DNA from: Gambelia wislizenii
Taxonomy: Eukaryota > Chordata > Lepidosauria > Squamata > Crotaphytidae
Assembly: GCA_030847615.1 (NCBI GenBank)
Contig: JAUMIR010000001.1
Coordinates: forward strand, 367,776,687-367,840,686
DNA: 64,000 nt
Reading direction: 5' to 3'
Each line of letters opens with the position of its first letter. The first letter of the stretch is position 1. Of this stretch, positions 45,201 to 57,900 are shown piece after piece. The notes below the pieces were generated by a model. It made no database searches, had not been told where the DNA came from, and saw only the letters and a list, made by a program, of their open reading frames with translations. Position numbers and translations under genes: made by a program.

Positions 45201-48200
45201 GTCCAGTCATGGTAGACAGTATCCAAGTACAGGTTGAGTATCCCTTATCCGGAAATCTGAAATTCTCCCAAATCCAAAATATTAAAATATTTAATTTTTA
45301 AAAGATTAATAGATTTTCCTTGGGGGTTTTTTGGGCTGTGAGGCTGTGTTCTGGAATAGTTTCTGACATTTTGCCTGCATCTATGGCTGGCATCTTCAGA
45401 GAATGGTTGGGTAGGAGTGTATGTGGAGTTTAAGGGGTCTATTTCTTCTAATACTTGATCAAGAGTTTCCCACAGAGATCTTTTGTCAGGGAGTAGGATG
45501 TCTCCACAGTTCTCACTCAGTCTTCTAACAGTTTGAAAAGTTTGGATGCCCTGTAGAGGAAAGACAGCATGGATAACCCAGAGTTCCTGACAAAAGATCT
45601 CTGTGGGAAACTCTTGATCAAGTATTAGAAGAAATAGACTCTTTAAATTCCACATACACTCCTACCCAACCATTCTCTGAAGATGCCAACCACAAATGCA
45701 GGTGAAACGTCAGGAAGAAACTATTTCAGAACACGGACGGCCTCACAGCCTGGAAAAAAACCAAGGAAAATCTATGGATGCCGGCTGTGAAAGCCTTCGA
45801 CATCACATTAAAATATTAAAATGTTATTTTTAAAAAATATATATATAAAATTACCTTCAGGCTATGTGCATAAGGTGTAATATACAGGAATTTCATGTTT
45901 AGACATGGGTCCCATTTCCAAGGTATCTCGTTACATATATACAAATATTCAAAAATCCAAAACACTCTGATCCCAAGTATTTTGAGTAAGGATACTCAAC
46001 CTATAGTAGAGTATATACTGGGTGAGGATTGTGTCCACTATTGGCTGCTTGAAGAGGACACCCAGTGACCCCCCAAATGTTCAGTGAATCCCCATTTTTT
46101 TCAGCCAATAAAACACTAATAGAGCTGCCAGACTTACCTGTGCCACCAGCAGCTCTTTTGCGGGTCTGGTCTGGCTCCCCCTTGCCCCGTTGGCCCATGT
46201 GGCGGCCGGCATGGGGGCCACCATAGTTGTCTTTCCCTTCCTGGCCTGCTCCACGGGCCAAGAAGTGGCGCAAAAGTGAGTACCAATCAGGGCAGGTCCC
46301 CTCTGCCCTAATTGGTTGCTTTGAAGGGAGGCAGGACACTGCTGCCTTTTGCAGCGTTTTTTCAGCAATTTTGCAGCAGTTTTACAATTGCTGCTTTACG
46401 GCTCAGCAGTCGGGCATATATTCTTGGCCGCAGAGCTGGATTGGACAGTGGCTCTTTAGGAGCCGAAACCCTCCCTTTATCTCTTGTTGTAGGTAATTCT
46501 GAAGCATGTATTTTCTTTCTGTCACAACTTTGGAGTCAGTTGGCATGGGTCCTGATCCGAGGTCATTGGTAATGGGAGGAGGGGGTCTCCATCAAGTTCA
46601 TGGTCAAGGTCAAGTTCAAGTTCACAGAGACCCCCTTCCCAGCAGATGGTGGGGAGAAGGAGGGATCATCAGGCATGTGTGGCCTGGCCAGGACTCCTCC
46701 CACTTCATCAGTGATGGTGTCGGTAGTTTACCAACAGCATTATCATTGACCAGCATTCAGGCTGGTCAATGTTGGGATCCGGCCCCATGTGATTTGAGCC
46801 AACCATTTGCAGCTGTTATCAATAAAGTTGTGGCCTTTATTGCCAATATATATATATCATCATATACCAATATATCTTTCCAATTATATAATGTATCTGT
46901 CATTATTTGGGGAAGAGGGGCGGGGGGGGGGGACATCCGGCCTGGACATGCAAAAACCATTTAAAGACACTTAAACATGATGTATTGGGGTTCTTCACCC
47001 TAAAAGAGCAACACCCTCCAAAAAACAGCACAGAAGGCAACTAAGAGTGATAGAATGTCACTTCTGGTGGTCCAGAATGGTGGCTGTGATACAATGCTTT
47101 GGTCTCCAGTCCTCTGCAGGAGCCAAAAAATGGGTAATGTGGCCCTCTGGACACCAGAATATGTCCTGGTATGGATTACTTTGTAAAAGCATGAGTGATA
47201 ACTGGATTCAGGTCACCCATAACATTTTCACTTATCTAAGAACCATATTCATTTTACAAGCCCAAAACAGTTGTGGCTTCCTTCATGAGACAGTGGGAGA
47301 TCATTGGAAGAGACATTCAGTTTCTTTGCTCATTTAGCATGTCCAGTGGTTCTGGGGCTGGATCCACATAACCAAACCACTAAATTTGTAATATAGTAAA
47401 ACCCCTTATCTGTGGGTTCATTTTCCACGGTTTCAGTTACCTGTGGTCAACCAAGTTCTGAAAATATTACTGGTATAGGATGTGGTACTATCCGTGGTTT
47501 TAGAGGTCCATGGGGAGTCTTGGAACATATCCCCCATGGATAAAAGGGTCTTTCTTACTATATAGACACATTTTTCTCACTAGCAATGAATTGTAAAAAT
47601 ACAAACATTAATATAAGGCATGCACAATTAATTAATATCCAAACTGAAACATACAAGATTCTAATTGTCACAGGAACAAACAAGAACAATAGTGTTTCTT
47701 TTTCCCCCCCAGGCTGTGAGGTTGTGTTCTAGAAGAGTTTATTCCTCATTTCGCCTGCTTCTGTGGCTGGCATCTTCAGAGAAAATTCTGAAGATGCCAG
47801 CCATAGATGCAGGTGAAATGTCAGGAATAAACTCTTCTAGAACACGGCCTCACAGCCCAGAAAAAAACTACAAAAACCTATGGTTGCTGGCCGTTAAAGC
47901 CTTCGACTTCACAAATAAGAACAAATTGCTTTGATATTAACTCCATTGCACAAATGAAATAACGTTTAGTGAATCACACAGTGAATCACGTCTGTTTGGT
48001 TACATGTTAGCTTTCATTTTTTCCCCCTTAGTGTAAGATGCTCATTATTGTTAAAATAACATTACATATCTTTTTGTTGTTAGTTTTCATAGATACACAA
48101 CTGTTATGGCAACACATACTGACAACAAAAGAAAGGAATGAAATAAGGCAACCTTTTCACTGGAATGCCTTTTGGCATTTTACGTGGTCAAAATGACTTA

Positions 48201-48910
48201 CATTTCAGAATAGTTGGTTTTCATATTAGCATAATTAACTGTTCTGTGTGTGTATTTATGGAATAATAGGTAGGTGGTGATGGGTGGCCATAGTAACCCA
48301 AATGTTTAGGCATTGGGTCTGTAGCAGAATTTTTGTTGTTCTCTGCATGCAAATTGACTCTGACTTAGGGCAACCTTATCCAATGGTTAAATTGGTAAGA
48401 TTTCTTTCAGAGGAGGTTTGCAATTGCCTTCCTCTTAGGTTCAGAGAGTGTGTTTTCCCTGGCTGAAGAGAGATTTGAACCCTGGGCTGCGTTTACATGG
48501 GCAAATATTCCCCTAAATATACCACTAAGATTGCTCATTGTTTGCACAGATCGAGCCACAGCATCGCCTCATTCAGAAGGGGGGAAGTCAAAATACCCAA
48601 ATGTAGCGTGACAAGGGATGTCGCTACTTTTGCCGGTTTATTTGAAAAGTAGAGCGACTTAGCACATTATTGCTAGTGTGAACGGCAAGTCTGTGTGAAT
48701 TACCAGCAATCTTCCCGATACAGTTGCAGCAGAGCTGCACTGTGATTGGTTTTTATGATGAAGGGGTGGGCTGGCTAGATGTGGAGCCAGGAGGGAGACT
48801 CAGGAAATCTTAAAATCCTTTATGTGTCTACTGCTTGCTTTAAACATCCAGCCAACTGGCTTGCTTTCAGCATGGGAAAAGCACTGCAGAGCAAAGGAAT
48901 CCTAGCCAGC

Positions 48911-48944
<34 letters not shown>

Positions 48945-51900
48945 TGCTTTCTTTCCCACTTAATTATTCATCTCCTCCATGGTCTCCCTCCTTTTTTGCA
49001 GATGAAGGTACCCTCCTCTCCTCTTCTACCTGGCTTTAATGATAATGATAGAGCTGCCTGGCCATCCCCCCCACCTTTGTCTGCCGAAACTCATCCAAAT
49101 TAGCCATAAATCTTAAGAACTATTCACCCCTGTTCCGAAAGGACGAAATCCGGAATTTCGCTCACTTTATTCTATCCTGTAACTGGCCTCTTTGTCAATC
49201 AGCTGTTAAGCAAGAAAAAACCTTCTGTTTGGAGTTTGATTTGTGGGCAGGGAGCTGGGTGGGCGGAAGAGGCAAAGGGTGACATTCTTTGTCTCTAAGC
49301 TGTTAAGCACACGGAGTTGGGGCCAGGGCAGACATTCCTATGGCATTCCTTTGTCTCCGCTTCAATGCTTGGCCACACCCCCACCACATTTGGCTGTGTG
49401 AATCTCAAAGTGGAAAAAATCAAAGAGCAACAAAATATAGTTATTTCCTCCATATACCGTGTAAACTACCCACCACTGATACGGGAAAGTGCTAAAGCGC
49501 AGTTTATCGTAATAAAACCTGCCGTGTAAGTGCAGCCCTGGTCTCTGGGAGTCCTAAGCCAACACTTAAACCACTGTACCAAACTGGCCCTCCTGTAGCA
49601 GAATCAGGACTATTTTTTTCTCAACTAAATGTCAGCACATGTTGTTACATATGGATATACAGAGAGAGAGTTGGAGCACTATCAAGTGTTATGGTAGTTA
49701 TTATGAAAGAAGAAAGGGGACAGATATACTATTTTGATTGACTATGGTGATGATAGATCTCCATTGTGGTTGGGCTCCCCCCCCCCCCGAGATGGAACTG
49801 AACAATGGGGTTTCTGCAGGCAGTTGACAGCTGAATTTTTAGAGAGTGAGCAGTTAAGACAGCTGAAAGCTGGAAAATTGAAGGAGAAGGAGTGGAGCCT
49901 TTATTTGGTTTTAACTATTTACTTGACTTTGTGAGAATAATAAAACTGGCTGCTGTGATTTAAATGGAAAATTCTACATATTATTAGGCATCTAGTAGTG
50001 TTGGTATGACACCAGTTTCCACATGATCATTGCTCACAGCTTTCATAGCAGCCACAAAATATCTTGGAAGTACAGGATAACAGAAGACATTTCCTCAAGT
50101 GCTCCAGCAGTGGAGTCTTCACCCTGAAAGGATAAGACTGACTAAAAAGCTCTCAACCCAATACATGCCCGGGAAAAGGGGAAACATCAGGTATCTATAC
50201 ATTTTCCTTCCAGGAAAATTTTCCTTCCTTCCTCCTTCCTTCCTTCCAGTCCGGAGTAAACAACAGATTGTGTATCTGTATGCATGTTGTTGCATATGTG
50301 CCTTCAAGTCACCTGTGGACATATGGCAACACCATGAATTTCATAAGAGTTTTCTTAGGCAAGGAATACTCAGAGGTGGTTTTGCCAGTTCCTGCCTCTG
50401 AAATGCAGCCTACAGCACCTGGTATTTGTTGGCAGTCTCCCATCCAAGTTCTAACCAGAGTTTACCCTGCTTAGCTTCCGAGATTAGACAAGATCTGGTG
50501 CTTTCAGGATATTTAGGTAGGTGTTAAAATAGAAGAAATTCCACTGGTTAATTATTTTCCCAGGGTGTTAAAATGACCCGGGGGGAAATAATTAGCCAGT
50601 GCAAGTTAGAATTCTAGCTGTACGGATTCTGAATGGGAATTTCTTCTGTTTTAGAAATGTTACTTTTGCAATAAATGCAAAGTAGGAACTGTGTCCCCCC
50701 CCCTTTTTTTTTTGCTAGCAGAAGTCTATAAAATTCATGAAAATGAAAAGAACCCATTCATAGTTGCTTTAGATAATAAAAAGGACATGCCTATCATGCA
50801 GAATCCAGCAACACTGTCTTACCCTTTGTTATAAGCTTCCTCTTCTATTTTGGCTTTTGTCTCTGGATTGATGTCTTCTATGCCACTATGTGTCTGCGCT
50901 GAAGAAGCAGGTTCAGAATCAGGCTCCCCATTTGATTTTCCACTAACCGATTTGCAAATTGACATGTGATAAGAAGAGAGGTATAATTTTTAGACTGCAT
51001 AATGTAGAGTGGACAACTTCTTTGCATACATTGTTTGCTTAAAATGAAGGGCCAAGATCTCAATTTTTTATAAATAGTTACAAAAAGGGCAGACCACTCC
51101 CCCCCCATCAGTTTATGTACCTTTGCATTTTTGATTATATAAGGCATGACACAGGCAAACCAAAGTGCTTTAACAACCATTGATTGGTCAAAATCAGGAT
51201 CCCCTCCCCTGCAGCTGCTACTTTTAAAAAAAGTTTGAAAACACAGAAATACAATCACACATTTTCCAGTGATCATGCTAACTGGAGAGTTCTGGGAATT
51301 TTAGTCCAACAAAAATAACTATTCCAAGCTGTGCCATTTCCAATGCTCTTTTCCGAGTGGATCTATGCACATGACTTTCATTGTGATCACATATTTCCAG
51401 GTGATTCTGCTTCTGCTTTAATCCCTTCTGTGAATGAAGTCCCCCCCCTTTAAATCTCTTTATCTTCCCTGTTTTTTGTACCTTGTATCTTTGTGTCCTT
51501 AGATGCACCCACTGCAACATGCCTATAATTTGTACATTCTGACAAAGGTAGTTCTACAATCAATAGTTTGTGAACACTAGTATCTCCCTCAAATATTAAA
51601 TCATTTCAGGGCAGGGCCTCACAATTTTGCAAAGTTTAAACTAACAAAGCAGCTATTTTAATAAAACGAGGAATACTTTCAGATCAGATTGAACAGATTT
51701 GGCTCAGCAGCCAAACCATATACAGTGGGCCTTGGTATCCGATGGGGTTTGGTTCCAGGACCCCCGATGGATATCAAAATCTGTGGATACTCAAGTCCAT
51801 TGTAGACACGCTCTCTCTCTGACTTTTCTTCGCAAACGAAGATTCAGGAAGGACTCATCCCGCGCTTTCTGCAAGCGTGCTGATGACTAAAAAGGCCAAT

Positions 51901-54900
51901 CCGAGAAAAACAAGTCCGGTTGCAGAAAGCACAGCAGAAGGTCTCCTTGGGTGATGTTTTCGGGTTGTGATTCTTTCTGCGTTGTTGTTTCTCTTCAAGA
52001 CTTGTTCGGCATGAGTTCTCAAATAAGGCTGCAGCATTGTGGATAGTGCGTCTCCATGCCTCCCGATGTGAGGCCAGGGCGGACCATTGTTGGTGATCAA
52101 TTTGGCCGAGCCTGAGATGTTGTTTCAGGAAGACTTTGTATCGCTTTTTTGGAGCGCCCCTCTTACACTGACCCGTGGCGAGTTCACCGTAGAGTACTAT
52201 TTTGGGGAGGTGATGGTCCTCCATCCTAGAAACGTGCCCTGCCCAACGCAGCTGTGTCCTCAATATCATGGCCTCAATGCCGGTGATCCCTGCTTGCTCA
52301 AGGACAGCAACAGTCGTCACATAGTCAGTCCAGTGTATATTTAGGATTGTGCGTATACAGTGCTGATGAAAGCACTGTATGAAAGCACTCAAGGAGTCGG
52401 TGGTGGTGATAGGTGACCCATGTTTCAGATCCATAAAGGAGAATAGACAGTACAATGGCTCTATACACACTGATTTTTGTGCTTTGCCTCAGGTGTTTAT
52501 TGCTCCAGACTCTTTTGTAAAGTCTTCCAAATGTGCTATATGCCTTTGCTAATCTGTGATCGATCTCTTTGTCAATCTTGGCATCTGAGGAGATGGTGCT
52601 TCCCAGGTAGGTGAACTGCTGAACAGACTTGAGCACAGATTTGCCGACGGCAATGTGGGGATGGTGGTGTTCGTCCTGTGATGCAGGCTGGTAAACTTCT
52701 GTTTTCTTCAGGTTGACTTCCAGCCCAAACAGCTCTGCAGCTGTTGCGAAGCAGGATGTTAGGCGCTGCAGAGCTGCTTCTGTGTGGGCAACAAGGGCAG
52801 CATCATCAGTGAAGAGCAGCTCACGGACTAGATAGTTTAGAGTCTTAGTGTGAGCCCTCAGACGGCTTAAGTTAAACAAGCTACCATCAGTATGGTAACG
52901 TATATAGATGCCGTTGTCTTCTTCAAGCTCTGCTGTAGCCCTTCGGAGCATCATGCTGAAGAAGATTGTAAATAAAGTTGGTGCAAGAACACAACCTTGC
53001 TTCACTCCATTAGTTATTAGAAAGGGCTCTGAAAGAGCATCGTCATATCTGACTTGACCGCATTGGCCCTCGTGTAGCAAGATAATCATTTTAAGGAATT
53101 TGGGGGGACATCCTAGTCTTTCCAGGATCTGCCACAGACCTTTTCTACTCACAGTGTCGAAGGCTTTCGTGAGGTCGACAAATGTTACATACAGACCCTT
53201 GTTCTGTTCCCTACATTTTTTTTTTGCAGTTGTCTAAGGGCAAATACCATATCTGTAGTGCTCCTATTGGTTCTGAAGCCACATTGGCTTTCAGGGAGAA
53301 GTTCTTCTGCAACAGCAGGAACTAATCTATTCAGGAGTATCCTTGCAAGGATTTTTCCAGCAATAGAGAGCAGTGTTATGCCTTGATAGTTTGAGGAATT
53401 GGATTTTGCTCCTTTTTTCATGTACAGGGTGATGATGACTGCATCTCGGAGATCTGATGGCAGTTCCCCCTTTTCCCAGCAATTCACAAGGAGTTCGTGG
53501 AATTTATCATGGAGTGCATGACCTCCGTGTTTCCAAATTTCAGGTGGGATTCCATCAATCCCAGCTGCCTTGCCGTTTTTCATCTGCTGTATGGCCTTAA
53601 GGGTCTCTTCCAAAGTGGGAGCTATGTCCAATTCATTTTTGATCGGTTTTTGTATCATATGTTGGATAGCTGAGCCTTGGACTACTCAGTTGGCACTAAA
53701 GAGACTTTGAAAGTGTTCAGCCCATCGATTCAGGATGGAGGCTTTATCAGGAATTAATGTTTGACCATCTGTACTGTATAAGGAGCTTTGGACCTGATAA
53801 GTAGGTCCAAACACTGCTTTAAGAGCTTCATAAAATCCTCTATGATCAGCCAGATCTGCACAGCATTGTGTCTTTTCTGCTATATTGATTCACCACTTGT
53901 TCTGCATGTCTCGGAATTTTTGTTGAAGTTTACTACATGGGAGGCGGAAAGCTGCTTTTCTTACATGGCAGGTTGGCTGGGCGAGGTATGCCTGGTGAGC
54001 AGTTCTCTTCCTTGCCAACAGCTCCTGGATCTCTTGGTTGTTTTCATCAAACCAGTCTTTATTTTTCTTCTGGGAGAACCCGAGGGATTCTTCTGCAGAC
54101 TGGAGGATACTGTTTTTGATATGTTGCCAAAGCACTGTGGGAGAAGGATCTGTAGGATGGTCTTCAAGTTTTGTTTGCAGATTTGCCTGGAAGTTGTCTC
54201 TCATGGTAGCTTGTTGAAGATTGTTGACTTGGAGTCTCTTCTTTAAGATGCTACCCCTCTTAGGTTTGAACTTAAGATGAAGATTTAGTTTACATCTGAC
54301 GAGGTGATGATCTGTTTGGCATTCTGCACTGGGCATCACTCGGGTATGATGGACATCGCAAATGTTTCTCTGGCGGACTAGAACATAGTCAATGAGGTGC
54401 CATTGTTTGGATCCCGGATGCATCCAGGTTGTCTTCAAGCTATCTTTCTGCTGAAAGATGGTGTTTGTAATAGTCAGCTGTTGTTCTGCACAGAACTCTA
54501 GCAGGAGGCGTCTGTTATCATTGGAATTTCCAACACCATGCTTTCCTAAGACACCTTTCCAAGCTTCGGAGTTCTTTCCTACTCTGGCACTGAAGTCACC
54601 AAGGATAATAATTTTATCTTCTACAGGGACTTTTTGTATGAGTTGGCATAGGTCTGTGTAGAATTTGTCTTTCTCTAGAGGGTCGGCTTGCATAGTTGGG
54701 GCATATACACTAAAGAGAACAATATGTGGGAGGTGTAAGGAAATAATGCGATCAGAGTGTCCTGTTGGCAAGGTTTTGAGTTTGGAGGCAATGGAGTTTT
54801 TAATCATAAAGCCTACTCCTGAAAGATGTTTTTTGGTTTTGGGTTTGCCAGACAAGTAAAGTGTGTAGCCGGCGCCATGTTCTTTAAGGCTGCCTTCGTC

Positions 54901-57900
54901 ATGGAAGCGAACTTCACTAAGAGCAGCGATGTCAATATTAAGTCGTGATAGTTCATGGGCTATTAGGGCAGAACGACGAGCAATGGATGCAAGCTCCAGG
55001 AACAGAGATTCCACCTCAACATTAGGAGGAACTTTTTGACAGTAAGAGCTGTTCGGCAGTGAAACACCTATCACGGAGCGTGGTGGGGTCTCCTTCCTTG
55101 GAGGTCTTTAAACAGAGGCTGGATGGCCATCTGTCGGGGATGCTTTGATCATGATTTCCTGCGTGGCAGGGGGTTGGACTGGATGGCCCTCGTGGTCTCT
55201 TCCAACTCTGCAATTCTATGATTCTATGACGCTCTGGCCGTCCACTATCTGCAGAGTCTCACATGGTTCTGATGTTCCAGCATGCAAGTGTCAGTTTATT
55301 TACACCTTTGGAGGCCGGTGTGTGCCTTTGTTTCTTTGCCTTGGTTTGACCGCATCAGAAGATGCCCGTTGGCCACGGCTAGCCAACCAGGTAGATGGGG
55401 ATGAGCTTTCGTTAGGCCACCTTTTCTAGGCCCCGCTCCATATGAAGCAAGCAGTGCTCTCCTTAAAAAAGGCTGCTTGGTCGTTCAGGATGCTGCCGAA
55501 CAAGACCGTCATCTCCTGGGTTAGCCTTGAGCGACCAAAGTCCTGAACCGCCTGCATGCAGGGTTGGGTCTGTGGCTTCCAGTGCATCTTTACACCTCCC
55601 GTTTCATCCCTCCCCTATCGCTACAGAGCTTTTTTTGGAATTGGATTTGTCCTTCGAGCCTGTGCAATGGATTTTTCTGGTGGAGCGCAGCGTGCACAGA
55701 ATTGGCCTCACCCTTTAAACCAAAGGTTCATCTGCTGTGGCCTTGCAAGCATGGACGTAGCAGCGAGGTCCTTGGGTCGTAGGTTTGATTAGAGTTTCCT
55801 TCTCTTAGATGGTTGACCTTACAGGGTTGGACGAGAACCATCTGCCCAGGTTTGGGATTGGAGTTTTCCTTCTCCTAGGACGGTTGCCATAAGGCTAGAG
55901 AGCCCATCCTGCCCTTTGACGCTCTTTGTCAGACCCTTCGGTTTTGACCTGTCTGGCATGGGAGACCCTACAGGTGACTATTATGCCACCGCCAGCATAG
56001 CTCAAAACATCATTAGGGTACGCAAGCCTCTCTCCTACGACAAGGGGGCATCAATGGAGAGACAATGGCATAGTAAAATGGTGTCCCTTATATAAAATGG
56101 CAAAATCAAGGTGGCAAAAATAGTGGCTTTTTGGATTATTTTTTTTTTGTTGCAATATTTTCAAGCCGTGGATAGTTGAATCTGTAGATACAGAATCCGT
56201 GGATAGAGAAGGCCAACTGCACATAGATTCTGTACAAAATACATGGGCAGATGGAAATACCCCAAAGGGAAGATTTAGCCAAAAGGGAAGGTTGTTGATG
56301 TGGTATTAAGTTGCCTAGTTTGTGGAAGCAGAGGCTGTGTGTGAGCAAGCTGGAGGTATAATCTTAGTGATGCCCAAGACTTGCAGTTCTGTCTTGAGCT
56401 CTGCTTTTTCTGACTGCTGCTTAGCTGTTAGCACATGTGGGTAGACAATTTTTAGATTTTTTTTTTTTTTACAATTCCTCCTCCCTCCCGAAATTGTAAA
56501 ATATCTTCCCCCTCCTGAATGAAACTCTTCAGCTCTGTTGACATGGTGTATCTAGCTACATAAATGCTGGATATACCACATCAACACAGACTTCTAAGCA
56601 CCATCATGTACCTTTAAAAAACTCAATAATCATAGTTTCAAAGTGTCAGCAAGATATTTCCTTCAAATATTTTTTGTATTTCCTGAAGATGACAACTGTT
56701 CTGCCCTGGGAGAAAAGCTGCCAATGTACTGTAAACTGTTTAGGAAATACGTACATACAGTAAAGTTACGAAACACAAGTGCATCCTGTGTTCCCAGAAG
56801 ACATCTCTTGACAAAATGTGAAACCCTGGCTTCACTTGCTATGTGTCCTGACCTCATGTTTAGAAATAAGAAACAGGGCTTGAAAGTAATGTGTCAGAAA
56901 CAATAACATTGCTTGTAACACATTTCTTTTCAGGGTAAGGAAGGCATAATTACAATATGATTTTTCAAGAAAAACAACTAACAAATAACATTATCAATTA
57001 GTTTAATGAATAATGTTTATTCTTTATTACTAAAATGTTGTTGGGGGGAGCATTTGGATGGATTTTTGACCACTGTTGTATTTTCTGTGTGTGTGTATGT
57101 TTAAAAAGCTAAAAATTAACAAATAACTTTAAAAAATACTGTAGTTATATTCAAAGATATAGGCTTGTTAAGTCTATTTCAGCATTTAAAAAAAAGCAAG
57201 AAAGTACCTTTGAGACTAACTGGTTTATTCTAGCAAAAGTGAACTTGACTCCACAAAAGTTTATGCTACAATAAACCAATTACTTTCAAAGATGCTACTG
57301 GATTTTCCTTGGGTTTTTTCCTAGGCTGCAATCTGCTACTGGATTCCTTTATGCCCTCTTTTAAATCTTGTGCAGTGCTAATTAATTACTAAAGAAGACA
57401 GAATACTAATGAGTAGCAAGTAACAAAATACAGTCGGCCCTCAACTTTCGCAAGGGTTAGGGGCAGGAGACCCCTGCAATAGTGGAAAAACCACAGATAT
57501 AGGCCCACTTTTTTTTTAACCTTAGAAAACACTTCCCTGGGTATTTCTAGGTCTTCCAGTGTGATTCTATGGTAAGCTTTCGGCAGACATTGACCACAGA
57601 ATCACACTGGAGGACCTACAAATGCCTAGAGAAGTGTTTTTTCGAAGACTCTCTAGGTCCTCCAGCATGACTCTATGGTCAACCTCTGACAGAAGCATAC
57701 CATAGAATCACGCTGGAGGACCCAGAAAATGTCTAGAGAGACTATACAGTCGTCCCTTCACATTCGCGGGGGTTAGGGGCGGAAGACCCCTGCGAATGTG
57801 AAAAAAAATGCAAATAATAATAATCCTCCCCCACCCGCCTGCAACAACCCACCCCATCACCATTCACTCCCACCCACCCCCCGCCCTTTCCAAAGTGGCA

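Larger units (their letters stand above)
45230..46003. mobile_element. Tigger1-like element split by a Penelope palindrome
   Basis: Ends CAGGTTGAGTATCCCTTATC and GGATACTCAACCTA, flanked by TA. The right half (CCTTCAGGCTATGTGCATAA) matches 2130-2451. The middle 45311-45808 is a later Penelope insertion. Confidence 0.83.
51809..56060 (-). mobile_element. RTE-like non-LTR retrotransposon, nearly full length
   Basis: A 4.25-kb minus-strand LINE bounded by a split MITE. In order: 5' leader (about 56060-55310), AP-type endonuclease (about 55270-54250), reverse transcriptase (about 53660-52700), C-terminal domain and a zinc finger (51900-51850), very short 3'UTR and an AGAG-rich tail. Lesions: a CR1 insertion in the endonuclease at 54976-55229, a stop at about 53891 (TGG to TGA) and frame changes near 53220 and 52470. 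It resembles the LINE proteins often mis-annotated as craniofacial development protein 2-like. The exact clade is uncertain. Confidence 0.85.

Noticed and set aside
45245..45655. 136-codon minus-strand frame
   Set aside because: Spans the Penelope palindrome and its spacer; shows no protein motif.
46506..46964. 152-codon open frame
   Set aside because: Lies in a GC-rich repeat-like block; sequence shows no domain and low-complexity composition.
52087..52344. Plus-strand 85-codon frame
   Set aside because: Antisense shadow of the RTE-like LINE C-terminal domain.
55006..55074. N-terminus of the endonuclease frame as LINE protein
   Set aside because: These codons are antisense CR1; the true endonuclease N-terminus resumes after the CR1 insertion at about 55231.
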